DNA from: GCA-2699365 sp036160955
GTDB taxonomy: Bacteria > Verrucomicrobiota > Verrucomicrobiia > Opitutales > Coraliomargaritaceae
DNA: 57,634 nt
Assembly (NCBI GenBank): GCA_036160955.1
Contig: JAYYDJ010000019.1
Coordinates: 1 to 57,634, forward strand
Direction: 5' to 3'
The position numbers and the translations under genes were made by a program. The notes under the pieces are model-generated. The model was not told the DNA's origin, made no database searches, and was given only the letters and a program-made list of their open reading frames with translations. How positions within the stretch are numbered: position 1 is the first letter of the stretch; each line of letters begins with the position of its first letter. Below are positions 1-7,509 of the stretch, piece after piece.

Positions 1-482
1 TCATGACTTCAAATGTAGGCGCAGAGATTCTTCAACGTAATACTTCTATGGGATTTGGAGTAGAGAAGTCGGCGGATAGTGAGTATGAAAAAATTCGTGA
101 GAAAATTCTTGATGAAACTAAGCGTGTTTTTAAGCCAGAATTTTTGAACCGTTTGAATGATTTAGTGATTTTCAAATCTCTTGGTCGTGATGATATGCAC
201 TCGATTGTAGATCTAGAGCTTCGTAATCTGTGTGAACGTCTTAAAGAAAAGGGCTTAAAGTTTATATTCTCAGATGCTGCTAAAGAGTTTCTAATTGATA
301 GTGGGTATGATGAAAAGTACGGTGCAAGGCCTTTGAGGCGCGCAGTCGAAAAGCATTTAGAAGATTCGTTAGCAGAGGCATTACTTGCTGGTACTATAAA
401 ACCAGGAGAATCTATACATGTTGATTTAAACGAAGATGGTAAGGCGCTGGTTTTTACGCAGGAACATGTGGTTTCTTCATAG
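1..482 (+). CDS. ClpC/ClpB-type AAA+ unfoldase, C-terminal fragment
   Basis: This is the last ~160 residues of a Hsp100/Clp ATPase; the gene begins before the window, and the ATG at position 3 is an internal Met of the usual '(I)MTSNVG' sensor-1 strand of the second AAA+ domain. The arginine-finger region 'FLNRLND' (normally FLNR(I/L)D) and the sensor-2 motif 'GARPLRR' are both visible, followed by the D2-small domain and a short tail. Clp unfoldases of this class thread proteins into ClpP (ClpC) or disaggregate them with DnaK (ClpB). The N-domain and middle domain that would separate ClpC from ClpB lie outside the window, so I do not assign a symbol. The next gene is convergent, 53 bp downstream. 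Confidence 0.9.
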   Translation, partial: MTSNVGAEILQRNTSMGFGVEKSADSEYEKIREKILDETKRVFKPEFLNRLNDLVIFKSLGRDDMHSIVDLELRNLCERLKEKGLKFIFSDAAKEFLIDSGYDEKYGARPLRRAVEKHLEDSLAEALLAGTIKPGESIHVDLNEDGKALVFTQEHVVSS

Positions 483-535
483 GCGTATTTAATATCCTAT
501 CGTTCATTGTATTAAGCAGTCAAAAGCTTACTTTA

Positions 536-1447
536 CTACTTGGATAGAAAGTAATCTCTTTGCTTATCACTGATAGGTAAATTTAGCTTTTGCATGACTG
601 CTAACATATCTTCCCACATCTCACGCTTTACGCGCAACGTATTATTGTGAAGCAAGTAAGTTGGGTGATATGTAAATATGGTTGGTATATTTTCTACACA
701 CTCCCATTTACCTCGTAGTTCTTTCATTACAATATTTGCTGGTAATCTATTGGTAAGCCCTGCTGCTGTAATTTTTCCTAATGCTACGATTACTTTAGGC
801 ATTACAATGGCAATTTGAGCCTGTAAATAAGATGCGCAAAATTCAATTTCCTCTGAATTTGGAGTTCTACTGACGCTAGTTTTGTGATCTTTGGATCGCC
901 ATTTTACAATGTGAGTAGTGTAAATGGAGTCTTTATTGATTCCCATGGCATTCACAACTTTTAACATTAAATCTCCTGACGATCCATTGAAGGGAACTCC
1001 TGCTGAAGCTTCCTCTTCATTAGGAGCGTCACAACAGAAAAATATGTCGGCATCTACATTACCTGACCCAAAGACTATTTTTTCATTATTTCCAACCTGA
1101 GCATTGCACGTAGAGCATGATTCTATTTTTTTGTGTAGCCAATTCATTTGTGAATTTTTGTCGCCTTTAGGTAAGTTTATAGACGTTGGCTTTGGAAATG
1201 ATGTAGTTATTACTTCTTTATCTGTATCTGCTAGTTCTTTTTTACTCTTAGTTGTTGATGAATCCGTATTACTTTTTAGCAGTTTGCTGCTTTTACTTTC
1301 TGCATCATTTATAGCTTCATTTGAAGACTTAGAATTGGACAAGTTGCTTAGTAACTCTGTAGTGTCAGGGTTGATATAGATTCGATCCACTCCCTCACTT
1401 CTTAATCGCAACAATTCCTCATACACTGCATCTATATTTTTCACCAT
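536..1447 (-). CDS. Uracil-DNA glycosylase, family 4-like (SPO1 DNA polymerase-related)
   Basis: The 303-residue protein should remove uracil from DNA in base excision repair. Residues ~105-290 carry the UDG superfamily fold: the uracil-binding segment 'APNEEEASAGVPFNGSSG' (141-158; family consensus GEAPG.EED..G.PF.G.AG), 'THIVKWRSKD' (178-187) and the second active-site motif 'TYHPTYLL' (259-266). Cys111 and Cys114 (CSTC) and Cys204 match three of the four Fe-S ligands of thermophilic family-4 enzymes. The fourth, normally in 'KCRPP', is Trp183 here. Residues ~36-72 are a Ser/Lys-rich, low-complexity linker after a short N-terminal helix ('AVYEELLRLRSEGV'). The variant first motif (CDAPNEEE rather than GEAPG) makes the exact substrate less certain. 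The start at 1447 gives the conserved N-terminal helix. Confidence 0.88.
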   Translation of the reverse strand: MVKNIDAVYEELLRLRSEGVDRIYINPDTTELLSNLSNSKSSNEAINDAESKSSKLLKSNTDSSTTKSKKELADTDKEVITTSFPKPTSINLPKGDKNSQMNWLHKKIESCSTCNAQVGNNEKIVFGSGNVDADIFFCCDAPNEEEASAGVPFNGSSGDLMLKVVNAMGINKDSIYTTHIVKWRSKDHKTSVSRTPNSEEIEFCASYLQAQIAIVMPKVIVALGKITAAGLTNRLPANIVMKELRGKWECVENIPTIFTYHPTYLLHNNTLRVKREMWEDMLAVMQKLNLPISDKQRDYFLSK

Positions 1448-1502
1448 AAGAACTTATATACTGTGTGTGATAAATAGGTCGAGTCACATTTGGTATGCAT
1501 GA

Positions 1503-2069
1503 TTATAAATTTAGTGCTCTTAAGGCATTACAGATTTCCAATCTTTTTGCTCTGTATAGGATAAAATATGGAGCAGCAGTAAACAGAGTGAGTGACCAAG
1601 CAAATATGAGTAGGTGCAAGGGCGGAGGACTTAGTAAGGATAATGCAGTACTCAGAGACCATCCCAGCGCACTATACATAAAGCGAAAACCTCTTATCCG
1701 TATCGACTGATTCAAGTTGCCTAGCGCTAGGATGAATGCAATACAGGCTGGTAATTTGTCAGTGGGTACACTGCCAAATAGATAAGCACCTGATACCATA
1801 AAAATAATAATCAAACCACAAGCGCTCCATGTCTTACCTAGTGAGCAATAAATATTTCTTAGAATTTTACCGCTATTTTGTATACTAAAATAGACGATCG
1901 TAGCAATCGTGGACATTAATATACTCAAAGACCATATAAATAATACCGAATTTATAGGAACTTCGTAGCTACAAATAAGATATTCAAAAAAGAAACACTT
2001 AGCAAAAATAAGTGCCCAAAGACCAGTTAATAGGTAATGACTATGATCTAGATGTGGCGATGTTTGCAT
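1503..2069 (-). CDS. Integral membrane protein of unknown function
   Basis: The 188-residue protein is almost entirely hydrophobic and shows about five candidate membrane helices: residues ~12-33, 38-62, 83-102, 106-120 and 140-172, with short basic loops such as 'RIRGFRFM' and 'YRAKR'. I recognise no family motif, and the low density of charged residues fits a small polytopic inner-membrane protein. It lies between hflX (upstream, 117 bp) and the uracil-DNA glycosylase (downstream, 55 bp), all on the minus strand, but nothing links it functionally to either. A possible minus-strand promoter is an ATTATA (2129-2134, TATAAT on the coding strand) with TAGCAA (2154-2159, TTGCTA on the coding strand) as a weak -35 at 19-bp spacing. 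Confidence 0.6.
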   Translation of the reverse strand: MQTSPHLDHSHYLLTGLWALIFAKCFFFEYLICSYEVPINSVLFIWSLSILMSTIATIVYFSIQNSGKILRNIYCSLGKTWSACGLIIIFMVSGAYLFGSVPTDKLPACIAFILALGNLNQSIRIRGFRFMYSALGWSLSTALSLLSPPPLHLLIFAWSLTLFTAAPYFILYRAKRLEICNALRALNL

Positions 2070-2186
2070 AGCATTAAATAGTTTTGATACACCGACTAAT
2101 GTTAATAGGATTAAACATAGGTGGATAAATTATAATACTTGTTCATTCTTGATTAGCAAATAACTCGTAGACTTTTATCAACTGAC

Positions 2187-3482
2187 TTATTGTGTTGTTT
2201 CGTTGAGTACAAAAGGGGATACTATTTTAATTAATCGCTCAGGAATTGATCCGACTAAATAAGTACCTTCGTCTCGTGGTTCTTCTTTACGTACCCCTCC
2301 TTCACGATGAATTTTTGCGACTAAGTCGTATCGACTATGAGGAATTAATAGACGTAATTGCGAGAATTCAGATTCACAAATAGTTTCAATATGCTCAAGT
2401 AGTTGATCTATTCCTTCTCCTGTATGAGCGCTAATAAAATGTGCTTCAGGGAAATTAAGGCGTAAATCGTCATGATTATTATCATTGAACAATGCGTCGA
2501 CCTTATTGAAAACGTTAATAATTTTTTTCTTATCAGCACCAAGTTCACGTAGTACATCTAGTGTCGTGCGTGCGTGGGCATATATTTCAGGACTATTTAT
2601 ATCGAGAACGTGTATAAGAAAATTTGAAACCACTGCTTCTTCTAAGGTAGCCTTAAATGCATCGACAAGTCGGTGAGGAAGGTTTCTGACAAATCCTACT
2701 GTGTCGGTTACAACAAGTGGTTGACCGCTCGGCAATGGACAACGTCTAGAAGTTGGATCTAGTGTAGCAAAGAGTTTGTCTTCTGCAAGTATATTGGAAT
2801 TTGTTAGCTTATTTAATAGGGACGACTTACCTGCATTTGTATATCCTACGATAGCACAAGTTGGAACAGGCACTGTCATGCGTTTCTTCCTTTGCAGGTG
2901 ACGGTGCTGAATTACAGTTTTTAGTTCGCGCTTCACTCTGGAGATTTGAGCTCGAACCATACGCTGATCCATTTCGAGTTGTGTTTCCCCTGCATCGCGC
3001 TGTACCGATCCACCCCCACGTTGCCTGCTAAGGTGTGTCCACGCGCTTTTTAGTCGAGGTAGGTTGTATTCGAGGCGAGCAAGCTCAACCTGTAAGACTG
3101 CTTCTTTTGTTTGAGCGCGAGTGCCAAAAATGTCGAGTATGACTTCCTGCCGATCTATTACTAATATTTTTTCCTCGGCTGCTTGCTCCCAATTTCGCTG
3201 CTGAGCAGGAGTTAGTTCATTATCAAAAATAATAACATCACAATCGTTAAGACGTGCCTCTGCTATCAAATCATTAGCTTTTCCAGAGCCAACTAGATAT
3301 TTTGCCTGAGGTTTACGAATCCCCATCATTTTCTCATGGCAGATTCCTATGCCAAGAGTTGTTACTAATTCGCGAAGCTCGTCCAATAGACTCCGCGTAG
3401 TAGTCTCTACTTGGCCAGGCAGTGTGATGCCTATAAGCATGGCCCGCTCGACCATTTTAGGCTTCTCTTTTACGTCATGCAC
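2187..3482 (-). CDS. hflX: Ribosome-associated GTPase HflX
   Basis: The 431-residue protein is a full-length HflX, a translational GTPase that binds the 50S subunit and rescues or splits stalled ribosomes under stress. The N-terminal HflX domain is recognisable from 'FDNELTPAQQRNWE' (86-99) and 'DRQEVILDIF' (110-119), and the Gly-rich linker from 'RGGGSVQRDAGETQLE' (155-170). G-domain motifs are G1 'GYTNAGKSS' (213-221), G3 'DTVGF' (260-264) and G4 'NKVD' (326-329). A C-terminal HflX-specific domain follows. The start at 3482 is preferred, with Met10 as an alternative. It is divergent from the beta-helix gene at 3596, and an adjacent TATAAT at 3509-3514 could serve the plus strand. The gene belongs to the conserved core rather than the sugar island. 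Confidence 0.97.
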   Translation of the reverse strand: MHDVKEKPKMVERAMLIGITLPGQVETTTRSLLDELRELVTTLGIGICHEKMMGIRKPQAKYLVGSGKANDLIAEARLNDCDVIIFDNELTPAQQRNWEQAAEEKILVIDRQEVILDIFGTRAQTKEAVLQVELARLEYNLPRLKSAWTHLSRQRGGGSVQRDAGETQLEMDQRMVRAQISRVKRELKTVIQHRHLQRKKRMTVPVPTCAIVGYTNAGKSSLLNKLTNSNILAEDKLFATLDPTSRRCPLPSGQPLVVTDTVGFVRNLPHRLVDAFKATLEEAVVSNFLIHVLDINSPEIYAHARTTLDVLRELGADKKKIINVFNKVDALFNDNNHDDLRLNFPEAHFISAHTGEGIDQLLEHIETICESEFSQLRLLIPHSRYDLVAKIHREGGVRKEEPRDEGTYLVGSIPERLIKIVSPFVLNETTQ

Positions 3483-3595
3483 AGCGTTCTTTCATATAAA
3501 AGTTGTAATATAATGACTAAATTCGGCAAGAATTCGATTCTCAATTCGTGTATTTTGGGGTTCACCCAGTAATAAATTTACTATTCACTGTTTAT

Positions 3596-4243
3596 ATGGA
3601 AGCTTCTGAACTTTTTGATTTACCAGACTCGATGCCCTTTGAAGTTGCCTTTTTAGGCAGTGCTTCTCCTTGGCAGTGGTTAGCATCTATCCCATTGGCA
3701 TTAGAAGATCTATCTGACAACAAAGATGATTTAAAATGTCCCATTGGTTTAGAGCTGGAAGGACCGGTTTTTATTCACCCTTCAATAAAGCTTCCAGCAT
3801 ATGGCAGTATCAAGGGACCTGTATATATTGCTGAGGGGTGTGATTTGCGCCCCGGTGTATTTATTCGAGGTAATGTAATCGCAGCAACTGGTTCAGTACT
3901 GGGTAATTCGTGTGAGTTTAAAAACTGCTTACTATTAGAGAATGCAAAGGTTCCCCATTTTAGCTATGTTGGAGACAGCATTCTTGGCAATAACACGCAT
4001 CTCGGTGCTGGGGTTATTTGTTCTAATCTTCGCTTAGATCAGGCTGAGGTAAAAATTAAGGATTTTACAGGAAAAATTCACAGTACTGGACTGCGAAAGT
4101 TAGGTGCTTTTTTAGGAGATGGCTCTGAAGTAGGTTGTAACGCTGTTCTCAATCCGGGAACGATTCTTGGTCGACGATCTATCGTGTTGCCCTCGATGTC
4201 GAATGGAGGAACTGTCGCTCATGGGAAGGTAGCTAAGCGGTAG
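3596..4243 (+). CDS. Left-handed beta-helix (hexapeptide-repeat) protein, GlmU/UDP-GlcNAc pyrophosphorylase-like
   Basis: The frame opens with a GTG at 3548, but I place the start at the in-frame ATG at 3596, which gives 'MEASELFDLPDSMPFE'. The upstream 16 residues look unconserved. The 215-residue product contains imperfect hexapeptide repeats from about residue 60 onward ('EGPVFIHPSIKL', 'GPVYIAEGCDLRPGVFIRGN', 'TGSVLGNSCEFKNCL', 'LGNNTHLGAGVICSN', 'LGDGSEVGCNAVLNPGTILG'). This is the architecture of the acyltransferase/LbH half of nucleotide-sugar enzymes. There is no N-terminal Rossmann nucleotidyltransferase domain, so it may be an acetyltransferase-like or structural LbH protein. It converges on the HAD genes, with a small hairpin between them. 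Confidence 0.8.
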   Translation: MEASELFDLPDSMPFEVAFLGSASPWQWLASIPLALEDLSDNKDDLKCPIGLELEGPVFIHPSIKLPAYGSIKGPVYIAEGCDLRPGVFIRGNVIAATGSVLGNSCEFKNCLLLENAKVPHFSYVGDSILGNNTHLGAGVICSNLRLDQAEVKIKDFTGKIHSTGLRKLGAFLGDGSEVGCNAVLNPGTILGRRSIVLPSMSNGGTVAHGKVAKR

Positions 4244-4256
4244 TTAGTATTTGGGT

Positions 4257-4271
4257 TGTATCTATGATACA
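4257..4271. terminator. Small hairpin between convergent genes
   Basis: TGTATC (4257-4262), loop TAT, GATACA (4266-4271) forms a perfect 6-bp stem in the 39-bp gap between two convergent genes. There is no clear U-tract on either side, so a bidirectional terminator is only a suggestion from its position. Confidence 0.3.
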
Positions 4272-4282
4272 GTACTCCGCTA

Positions 4283-4951
4283 TTAATTATTTGAAGCTAT
4301 TGATTGAAACATAGCACCTATTTGTTCGAGTGAATGGTGTGCTGTTATCGCTCCTGCGCAAAGCAGTTCATCTACGCTGTGTGCCCCTGTCGATACGCTG
4401 TGACACAGTATTCCGGCTTGTTTTGCTGTTTCAATATCAGTAGGCGAGTCACCAATTATTATGACTGCATCAGTTGTACATTTTAATTTTTGCAGCGCAT
4501 AGTGCGTAAGTTCTGGCTGAGGTTTACTCCAAGCTGTATCATCATTGCCTATGCATAAAGAGATGTTTTTTGAAAATCCTAGGTGAGCACTCAACTTACG
4601 AGCTGTCTCTCCATTTTTATTAGTGAGAATCGCTTGAGGGATGTCGTGTTTTGCAAGCCATTGTATTAATTCTTCGGCGCCGGGTAGAACGATCAGATTG
4701 TTAAGCATCATTTTTGGAAAGCGCATACGAAAAATATTACAACTATGTTCTAATTGATCTGCCTCTACAAAGAGTTTCATAGTAGAAGCCATGGGTTCTC
4801 CTAGGCTACGACGAATACGATTTGGATCCGGACGAGTGTATCCTAGACTACATATCACCTCGGTGTAGCAATCAATGATGCTAGCCGTTTGATCAATTAG
4901 CGTACCATCTAAATCCCACAGTACAGCTTTAGGTAAAACTAATTCATGCAT
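4283..4951 (-). CDS. HAD-superfamily phosphatase (phosphoglycolate phosphatase-like), downstream copy
   Basis: The 222-residue protein is a subfamily-IA HAD hydrolase with a helical cap. Motif I is 'LWDLDGTLID' (11-20), with the nucleophilic Asp first in DxD. Motif II is the Thr of 'QAILTNKNGETARK'. The motif III Lys lies in 'WSKPQPELTHYAL', and motif IV is 'IIGDSPTDIETAKQAG'. The family dephosphorylates small phosphometabolites such as 2-phosphoglycolate; the substrate cannot be read from sequence. It starts 7 bp after a second HAD gene of the same subfamily, so the two are probably co-transcribed and arose by duplication. Motif order and length are normal. Confidence 0.88.
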   Translation of the reverse strand: MHELVLPKAVLWDLDGTLIDQTASIIDCYTEVICSLGYTRPDPNRIRRSLGEPMASTMKLFVEADQLEHSCNIFRMRFPKMMLNNLIVLPGAEELIQWLAKHDIPQAILTNKNGETARKLSAHLGFSKNISLCIGNDDTAWSKPQPELTHYALQKLKCTTDAVIIIGDSPTDIETAKQAGILCHSVSTGAHSVDELLCAGAITAHHSLEQIGAMFQSIASNN

Positions 4952-4958
4952 TATGCAA

Positions 4959-5660
4959 CTAATTGGATTGTGTTAGTTCCGGTAACTGAAGTCTGAAGTA
5001 TTTATTTCCTAATTCATATAAGTCTTTATAATATCCAGATGCTCGAGTTTCTGACTTTAGTTGTTTTGCAGTATGACTCCCAGTAGTGACCATATGACAA
5101 GGTATAGACAAGGCATTAGCGCTAGCATAATCAAACGGAGAGTCACCAACGAATAAGCTATTTTGTGGGGAAGCTCTGATTGTAGATAATAAATGTTCCG
5201 TAAATTTAGGATGTGGTTTACGGTAGGGTGTATCACCGGTACCTAAATTAGCTGTGATGTACTTTGATAACTCGAGATGGTCTAGTATAGCCCGAGAATG
5301 AGGGCCATACTTATTAGTTAATACCGCTATTTTTTTTCCTTTTGCATAAAGATTTTTTAAGAGCCAATTAGCGCCAGGTAATGCAAATAATCCATCAAAA
5401 AGGTTTTTTTCAAGGTGTTCTTTAAATAGGGGCAAAGCTAAAGTAACTCGCTTCTTTCCTATCAGGCGCTCTAAAGTGAGTTCAATTCCTCCGCCAACGG
5501 CAGTTATGACTTCACACTCTGTTGAGGTTGGAAGTTCTAGAATATTTTGTACATGATGTATGCTTTGCGTTATAGCTAAAAAATGATCTACTAGTGTTCC
5601 ATCTAGGTCAAAAATAATGTTTTTTATATCATTTGATTTATAGTTTGGACTCTCAATCAT
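4959..5660 (-). CDS. HAD-superfamily phosphatase (phosphoglycolate phosphatase-like), upstream copy
   Basis: The 233-residue HAD subfamily-IA hydrolase has motif I 'IFDLDGTLVD' (16-25), motif II Thr in 'IAVLTNKYGPHSR', the motif III Lys in 'YRKPHPKFTEHLL' and motif IV 'LFVGDSPFDYASAN'. It resembles its downstream neighbour throughout (shared 'LTNK', 'GDSP.D', 'HSV/MVTGSH'-type end) and is separated from it by 7 bp, so it is a tandem paralogue in a two-gene operon. It is likely to be a phosphoglycolate phosphatase or related sugar-phosphate phosphatase in the cytoplasm. The upstream 100 bp lead to the tRNA-His promoter on the other strand. Confidence 0.88.
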   Translation of the reverse strand: MIESPNYKSNDIKNIIFDLDGTLVDHFLAITQSIHHVQNILELPTSTECEVITAVGGGIELTLERLIGKKRVTLALPLFKEHLEKNLFDGLFALPGANWLLKNLYAKGKKIAVLTNKYGPHSRAILDHLELSKYITANLGTGDTPYRKPHPKFTEHLLSTIRASPQNSLFVGDSPFDYASANALSIPCHMVTTGSHTAKQLKSETRASGYYKDLYELGNKYFRLQLPELTQSN

Positions 5661-5763
5661 ACACTTTATTATCTAAAATATTCGCTATCACAGCAAGTTC
5701 AAAGCTAGTCTATTTAAGGTTGTATATCTTCAAAGAAAAGTATTCAACTCATACAATGTGTTA

Positions 5764-5793
5764 TTGACATGTCGATCCTTCGAAAAATTATAA
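5764..5793 (+). promoter_or_regulatory. Sigma70-type promoter of tRNA-His
   Basis: A perfect -35 TTGACA (5764-5769) is followed after 18 bp by TTATAA (5788-5793; TATAAG if shifted one base). The expected start near 5800 lies about 30 bp before the mature tRNA. It is the best promoter match in the window. With only 41 bp between the tRNA and the sulfatase start, it could also drive the first sulfatase. Confidence 0.65.
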
Positions 5794-5825
5794 GCGCCTC
5801 GTAGGATCCCAACTAGTGGGTTTTA

Positions 5826-5909
<84 letters not shown>

Positions 5910-5950
5910 TTATTATCGTACTACTTTTGCGCACCAGTATACCTAATGAG

Positions 5951-7366
5951 ATGATATTGCTAACCACTAGATTTTACATTGTATCAGCTGTATTTTTATT
6001 TATCTGGTCTCAAACTACTTGTAATTTAGCAGCGCGCACCCCGAATATAGTAATCATATTTGTAGATGATATGGGCTATGGCGATATGAGTGGTAATGGT
6101 CATCCTACCATCCGCACGCCAAATCTAGACCGCATAGCATATGAGGGGCAAAAATGGTCAAATTTTTATTCCGCAGCCTCTGTGTGTACTCCTAGTCGTG
6201 CTGGTTTATTAACTGGACGATATCCGATTCGTAACGGCATGTGTTCCGCGGTTCATCAAGTACTTTTCCCTGAGTCGACAGGAGGATTACCTGATAGTGA
6301 AATTACAATAGCAGATTTACTAAATGCGGCGGGCTACAGCACAGCCATGGTGGGTAAGTGGCATTTAGGCCATTTGCCAGAGTTTCTTCCAATAAAGCAT
6401 GGCTTTGATGAATGGTTTGGAATTCCTTACAGTAATGATATGGATTTAGATCGTCCTACCGTTACTGCACTCAATGGTGGTATTCTTGGCCTTTGGCACA
6501 GAGGTAAACATTGGGATGAACCGATGAGTGAGTATTGGGAAGTACCCCTCATGCAAGGAGATAAAATTATTAAGCGTAGCCCCGATCAAAGTTTACTGAC
6601 CAAAATGTATACCGAACGATCCATTGATTTTATTAAAAAAAATGCGGATAAGCCATTTTTTCTTTATTTAGCTCATAGTATGCCACATGTACCTTTATTT
6701 AGATCTGAAAATTTTGTAGGCACGAGTACAGCTGGAATTTACGGCGATGTTATTGAAGAAATCGACTGGTCGGTTGGTCAGATTATCAAGGCCCTCGACT
6801 TGTTAGAAATTTCAGAACATACACTTGTTGTATTTACCTCGGACAATGGGCCATGGTTACAGTTTAAAACTCAAGGAGGTAGTGCGGGTCTTTTGCGTGG
6901 TGGCAAAGGTACTACCTGGGAAGGTGGAATGCGTGTGCCTGCTATCTTTTGGTGGCCTGAGAGTATTGAACCTAAGATCGTACACGGAATTGGTTCTACT
7001 ATAGATTTGATGGCTACAATTTGCTCTTTGGCCAATATCGACTTGCCTACGAAAATTGAGGATAGCTTGGATCTATCGAATACTTTGCTTCTTGGCCAAG
7101 AGAGTCCACGTAACGAAATGATTTATTATCGGCGCCAAACAATCGAAGCGATCCGCCTTGGAGCATTTAAAGGGCATTTTGATAATGAAGATTTCGACAA
7201 GGGAGAAATTAAACTGAAAGCTATTTATAATTTAGATATGGATCCAGCAGAGGCATTTAATTTGAGGGAACGCTATCCAGAAATAGCCGAAGCTCTTTGT
7301 AGTAAATATCAGGAACATAAAAGCTCAGTCATACCAGCGGTTGATCAGTTGGCACGAAGAAAGTAA
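5951..7366 (+). CDS. Secreted sulfatase S1 (arylsulfatase A-like), first gene of the island
   Basis: The frame is open back into the tRNA (ATG 5867), but the start at 5951 is preferred because it begins a signal peptide ('MILLTTRFYIVSAVFLFIWS') and avoids the tRNA. The 471-residue enzyme has the alkaline-phosphatase fold of formylglycine sulfatases: metal site 'IIFVDDMGYGDMSGNG', FGly motif C-T-P-S-R with Cys79, 'GKWHLG', 'SMPHVPLF' and the second metal site 'VFTSDNGPW'. 'LLRGGKGTTWEGGMRVPAIFWWP' positions are typical of arylsulfatase A relatives. It should hydrolyse a sulfate ester on a sugar in the periplasm after Cys79 is converted to formylglycine. The GH52 beta-xylosidase follows after 143 bp. 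Confidence 0.93.
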   Translation: MILLTTRFYIVSAVFLFIWSQTTCNLAARTPNIVIIFVDDMGYGDMSGNGHPTIRTPNLDRIAYEGQKWSNFYSAASVCTPSRAGLLTGRYPIRNGMCSAVHQVLFPESTGGLPDSEITIADLLNAAGYSTAMVGKWHLGHLPEFLPIKHGFDEWFGIPYSNDMDLDRPTVTALNGGILGLWHRGKHWDEPMSEYWEVPLMQGDKIIKRSPDQSLLTKMYTERSIDFIKKNADKPFFLYLAHSMPHVPLFRSENFVGTSTAGIYGDVIEEIDWSVGQIIKALDLLEISEHTLVVFTSDNGPWLQFKTQGGSAGLLRGGKGTTWEGGMRVPAIFWWPESIEPKIVHGIGSTIDLMATICSLANIDLPTKIEDSLDLSNTLLLGQESPRNEMIYYRRQTIEAIRLGAFKGHFDNEDFDKGEIKLKAIYNLDMDPAEAFNLRERYPEIAEALCSKYQEHKSSVIPAVDQLARRK

Positions 7367-7509
7367 TATTTAAAAATTTCGAAATATAATGAATAAATTC
7401 TTCATTCTCCATAAAATTTACACTCATAGATTCATTATTACATAAATATTTTTATTACTTTGCTATAAATGTCGTTTAATTGCATATGTAGGCATCTCTT
7501 TTTATTTTT

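Noticed and set aside
1104..1379. 91-codon plus-strand frame rich in Ser/Leu
   Set aside because: It is the complement of the low-complexity Ser/Lys linker of the uracil-DNA glycosylase.
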